From Thalassotalea_H sp040779345 (lineage in GTDB: Bacteria > Pseudomonadota > Gammaproteobacteria > Enterobacterales > Alteromonadaceae), in the NCBI GenBank assembly GCA_040779345.1, contig JBFONU010000003.1, positions 186,001 to 250,000 of the forward strand: 64,000 nt of DNA, read 5' to 3'. Positions 62,740 through 64,000 of the stretch are shown here, one piece after another. Each line of letters opens with the position of its first letter. Position 1 is the stretch's first letter. The position numbers were made by a program, and so were the translations under genes. The notes under the pieces were generated by a model. That model was not told the origin of the DNA. It searched no databases and was given only the letters and a program-made list of their open reading frames with translations.

Positions 62740-63729
62740 TTGCTGATTTAAATGCACCGCAGCTCCTAATAATCCGGGCTGCGGCTCTGTAATGACAAAA
62801 GTGGCAGTAGCTTTTGAAATACCGGATAACCGACCTTTCGCTTCAAACCTATCTCTAAATTCACTCTTTTTAATAAACTCTATAAAACGAGGCACTATGC
62901 CTCCGGCAATATAAACGCCCCCTAAGCTACTATTGATCAATGCTAAATTGCCAGCAAAACTGCCGAGTATTTTACAAAACTGCAATAAAGCCGCTTTGCA
63001 CATACCACATTGACTTGTGATGGCGCGTTCACTAATGTCTGCCGCTGTTAACTGAGTATCATAATTTTTATCATCACCTAAGGTATTTATGAGTCCCTGA
63101 TAAATTTGTACTAAGCCATAGCCTGATAAAAACTGCTCATAAGACACTCTTTTTTTCTGTATTGATAAATAACGTAATAACTCAATGTCAATTTCATCTA
63201 CAGGGGCGAAATCAATATGCCCTCCTTCACTATTAACACAGTGCCAATGAATGTTGTCATTAGCATTCATTGGAATTAATGTCGCTACGCCTAAGCCTGT
63301 CCCCGGGCCACAGACAACAATAGACTTGTCATTAGCCACATCTCCACAACCAATTTTTACCTTTTGATTGGCTGTTAAATAGGGGATTGACAGCGCTATG
63401 GCAGTGTAATCATTAATAAAGACCAAGCTTTCAAGCGACAAGGCTTTTTTGAGGGCTTTTTGTGAAAACTGCCAAGGTAAGTTAGTCATCGCAATATGAT
63501 CATTATCCGTTGGACATGCGATCGCTAAGCAAGCATGTATTTCCCCGTCATTTAGCTGATATGAATTTATGTATTCAAGTAGAACCTCAGACAAGCTGGA
63601 AAAGTTCTCGCAACGATAAGTGCTAACATTAAAGAGCTTTCTTGCTTTATCCGTTTGGGCAATGCGAATATTAGTTCCGCCAATATCCGCAACCAAATAC
63701 ACTTGTGATCTTTCATCCTGCATATTCAT
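62734..63729 (-). CDS. glk: glucokinase
   Basis: This is a 331-residue Glk-type glucokinase (ATP to glucose 6-phosphate). The phosphate motif is LVADIGGTNIRIAQTD, the catalytic Asp lies in VFINDYTAIA near 105, VVCGPGTGLGVATL follows, and EGGHIDFAPVDEIDIELL carries the sugar-binding Glu. The first ATG with an AAGG site is 63729, giving MNMQDERS; the frame runs to 63852, but that extension overlaps the upstream glucosidase gene. Lying directly downstream of a GH3 glucosidase, it probably phosphorylates the glucose released by that enzyme. Confidence 0.92.
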   Translation of the reverse strand: MNMQDERSQVYLVADIGGTNIRIAQTDKARKLFNVSTYRCENFSSLSEVLLEYINSYQLNDGEIHACLAIACPTDNDHIAMTNLPWQFSQKALKKALSLESLVFINDYTAIALSIPYLTANQKVKIGCGDVANDKSIVVCGPGTGLGVATLIPMNANDNIHWHCVNSEGGHIDFAPVDEIDIELLRYLSIQKKRVSYEQFLSGYGLVQIYQGLINTLGDDKNYDTQLTAADISERAITSQCGMCKAALLQFCKILGSFAGNLALINSSLGGVYIAGGIVPRFIEFIKKSEFRDRFEAKGRLSGISKATATFVITEPQPGLLGAAVHLNQQL

Positions 63730-63736
63730 ATTTACC

Positions 63737-64000
63737 TTACTGACATTGAATGCTAGCGCTTTCAGCGACATTTGCTTCAAAGTGAATATTACTGATCGAC
63801 AGAGCAAGTTTTCCTTTGCTATGTAACGCAAATGGCACAACCACTTTGTCAAACTTCATCCCTTGTTTTGCAAAGCAATTCAAGTCTACTGATAAGTCAC
63901 TCCACTGGCTTTGTGGTAACTTATTAAGTGCCTGAGTAATATTGACATTTGCACGACAACTTCCCGGCTGATCCGTTAAACTTTCACAGTTCATTGATAA
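63737..64000 (-). CDS. GH3-family exo-beta-glucosidase, C-terminal fragment
   Basis: The final 87 residues of a gene that continues beyond the window. The peptide LSMNCESLTDQPGSCRANVN, then LPQSQWSDLSVDLNCFAKQG, then FALHSKGKLALSISNIHFEA resembles the C-terminal carbohydrate-binding-like domain of 1,4-beta-D-glucan glucohydrolases of family 3 (memory-based). It stops seven bases before the glk start, so the two are likely cotranscribed. Confidence 0.7.
   Translation of the reverse strand, partial: LSMNCESLTDQPGSCRANVNITQALNKLPQSQWSDLSVDLNCFAKQGMKFDKVVVPFALHSKGKLALSISNIHFEANVAESASIQCQ

Overview
The window is a typical AT-rich chromosomal segment from a marine gammaproteobacterium of the Alteromonadales. 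The family Colwelliaceae (Colwellia/Thalassotalea-like) is my best guess. The reasons are a sodium-type PomAB stator, large TonB-dependent receptors, an NSS symporter, a DUF3083-type protein, a QseE/QseG/QseF cassette and low-GC codon use. No rRNA, tRNA, IS element, prophage or CRISPR array is visible. The taxonomic call is inference from gene content, not from a database search.

Layout. 1-4 kb: the tail of an NhaC-type antiporter, an RluA-family pseudouridine synthase, a LysR regulator divergent from a thioredoxin, and an NSS transporter. 4-22.6 kb: a conserved housekeeping block (yajQ, vanZ-like, panE, thiI, pomBA, xseB-ispA-dxs, then ribBA-ribE-ribD-nrdR and glyA). As I remember the 9-minute region of E. 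coli, the order and orientation are very similar. Here an amidase, a TonB receptor and a periplasmic binding protein sit where pgpA-thiL-nusB would be expected. 22.9-27.6 kb: a five-gene minus-strand set (secreted alpha/beta hydrolase, ABC ATPase, ABC permease, ECF-like sigma factor, four-helix membrane protein). 27.7-34.6 kb: a hypothetical membrane-anchored protein, an Oar-like TonB receptor with a perfect 24-bp palindrome upstream, an EF-hand protein, a hemolysin III homologue and an HTH-containing orphan.

34.7-41.0 kb: an ovothiol cluster transcribed leftward: TPR-diguanylate cyclase, a divergent glutamine-synthetase-like protein, ovoA (iron sulfoxide synthase plus methyltransferase) and a PLP enzyme that is probably ovoB. 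The tight spacing suggests one transcript. The GS-like gene has no place in the known two-enzyme ovothiol pathway and is the most interesting candidate in the window. A glutaredoxin-like gene and a second diguanylate cyclase follow.

43-53.4 kb: a vitamin B12 uptake and salvage locus. Nine genes (btuD-btuC-cobT-cobS-cobU-cobC-cobQ-cobO-btuF), nearly all overlapping or a few bases apart, lie downstream of one cobalamin riboswitch. btuB has its own second riboswitch. 53.5-64 kb: an FG-GAP repeat protein with ten copies of an 8-bp repeat immediately upstream, rsuA, a small putative lipoprotein, a periplasmic EF-hand protein, the qseE-qseG-qseF cassette, a DUF3083-type gene, a LysE exporter, glucokinase and the C-terminus of a GH3 glucosidase.

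Functionally the window combines redox chemistry (thioredoxin, glutaredoxin, ovothiol), cofactor supply (riboflavin, isoprenoid/DXP, pantothenate, 4-thiouridine, cobalamin), TonB-dependent nutrient capture and c-di-GMP or two-component signalling. Start codons were adjusted from the longest frames wherever a Shine-Dalgarno, a family N-terminus or a stop-start overlap favoured another codon.
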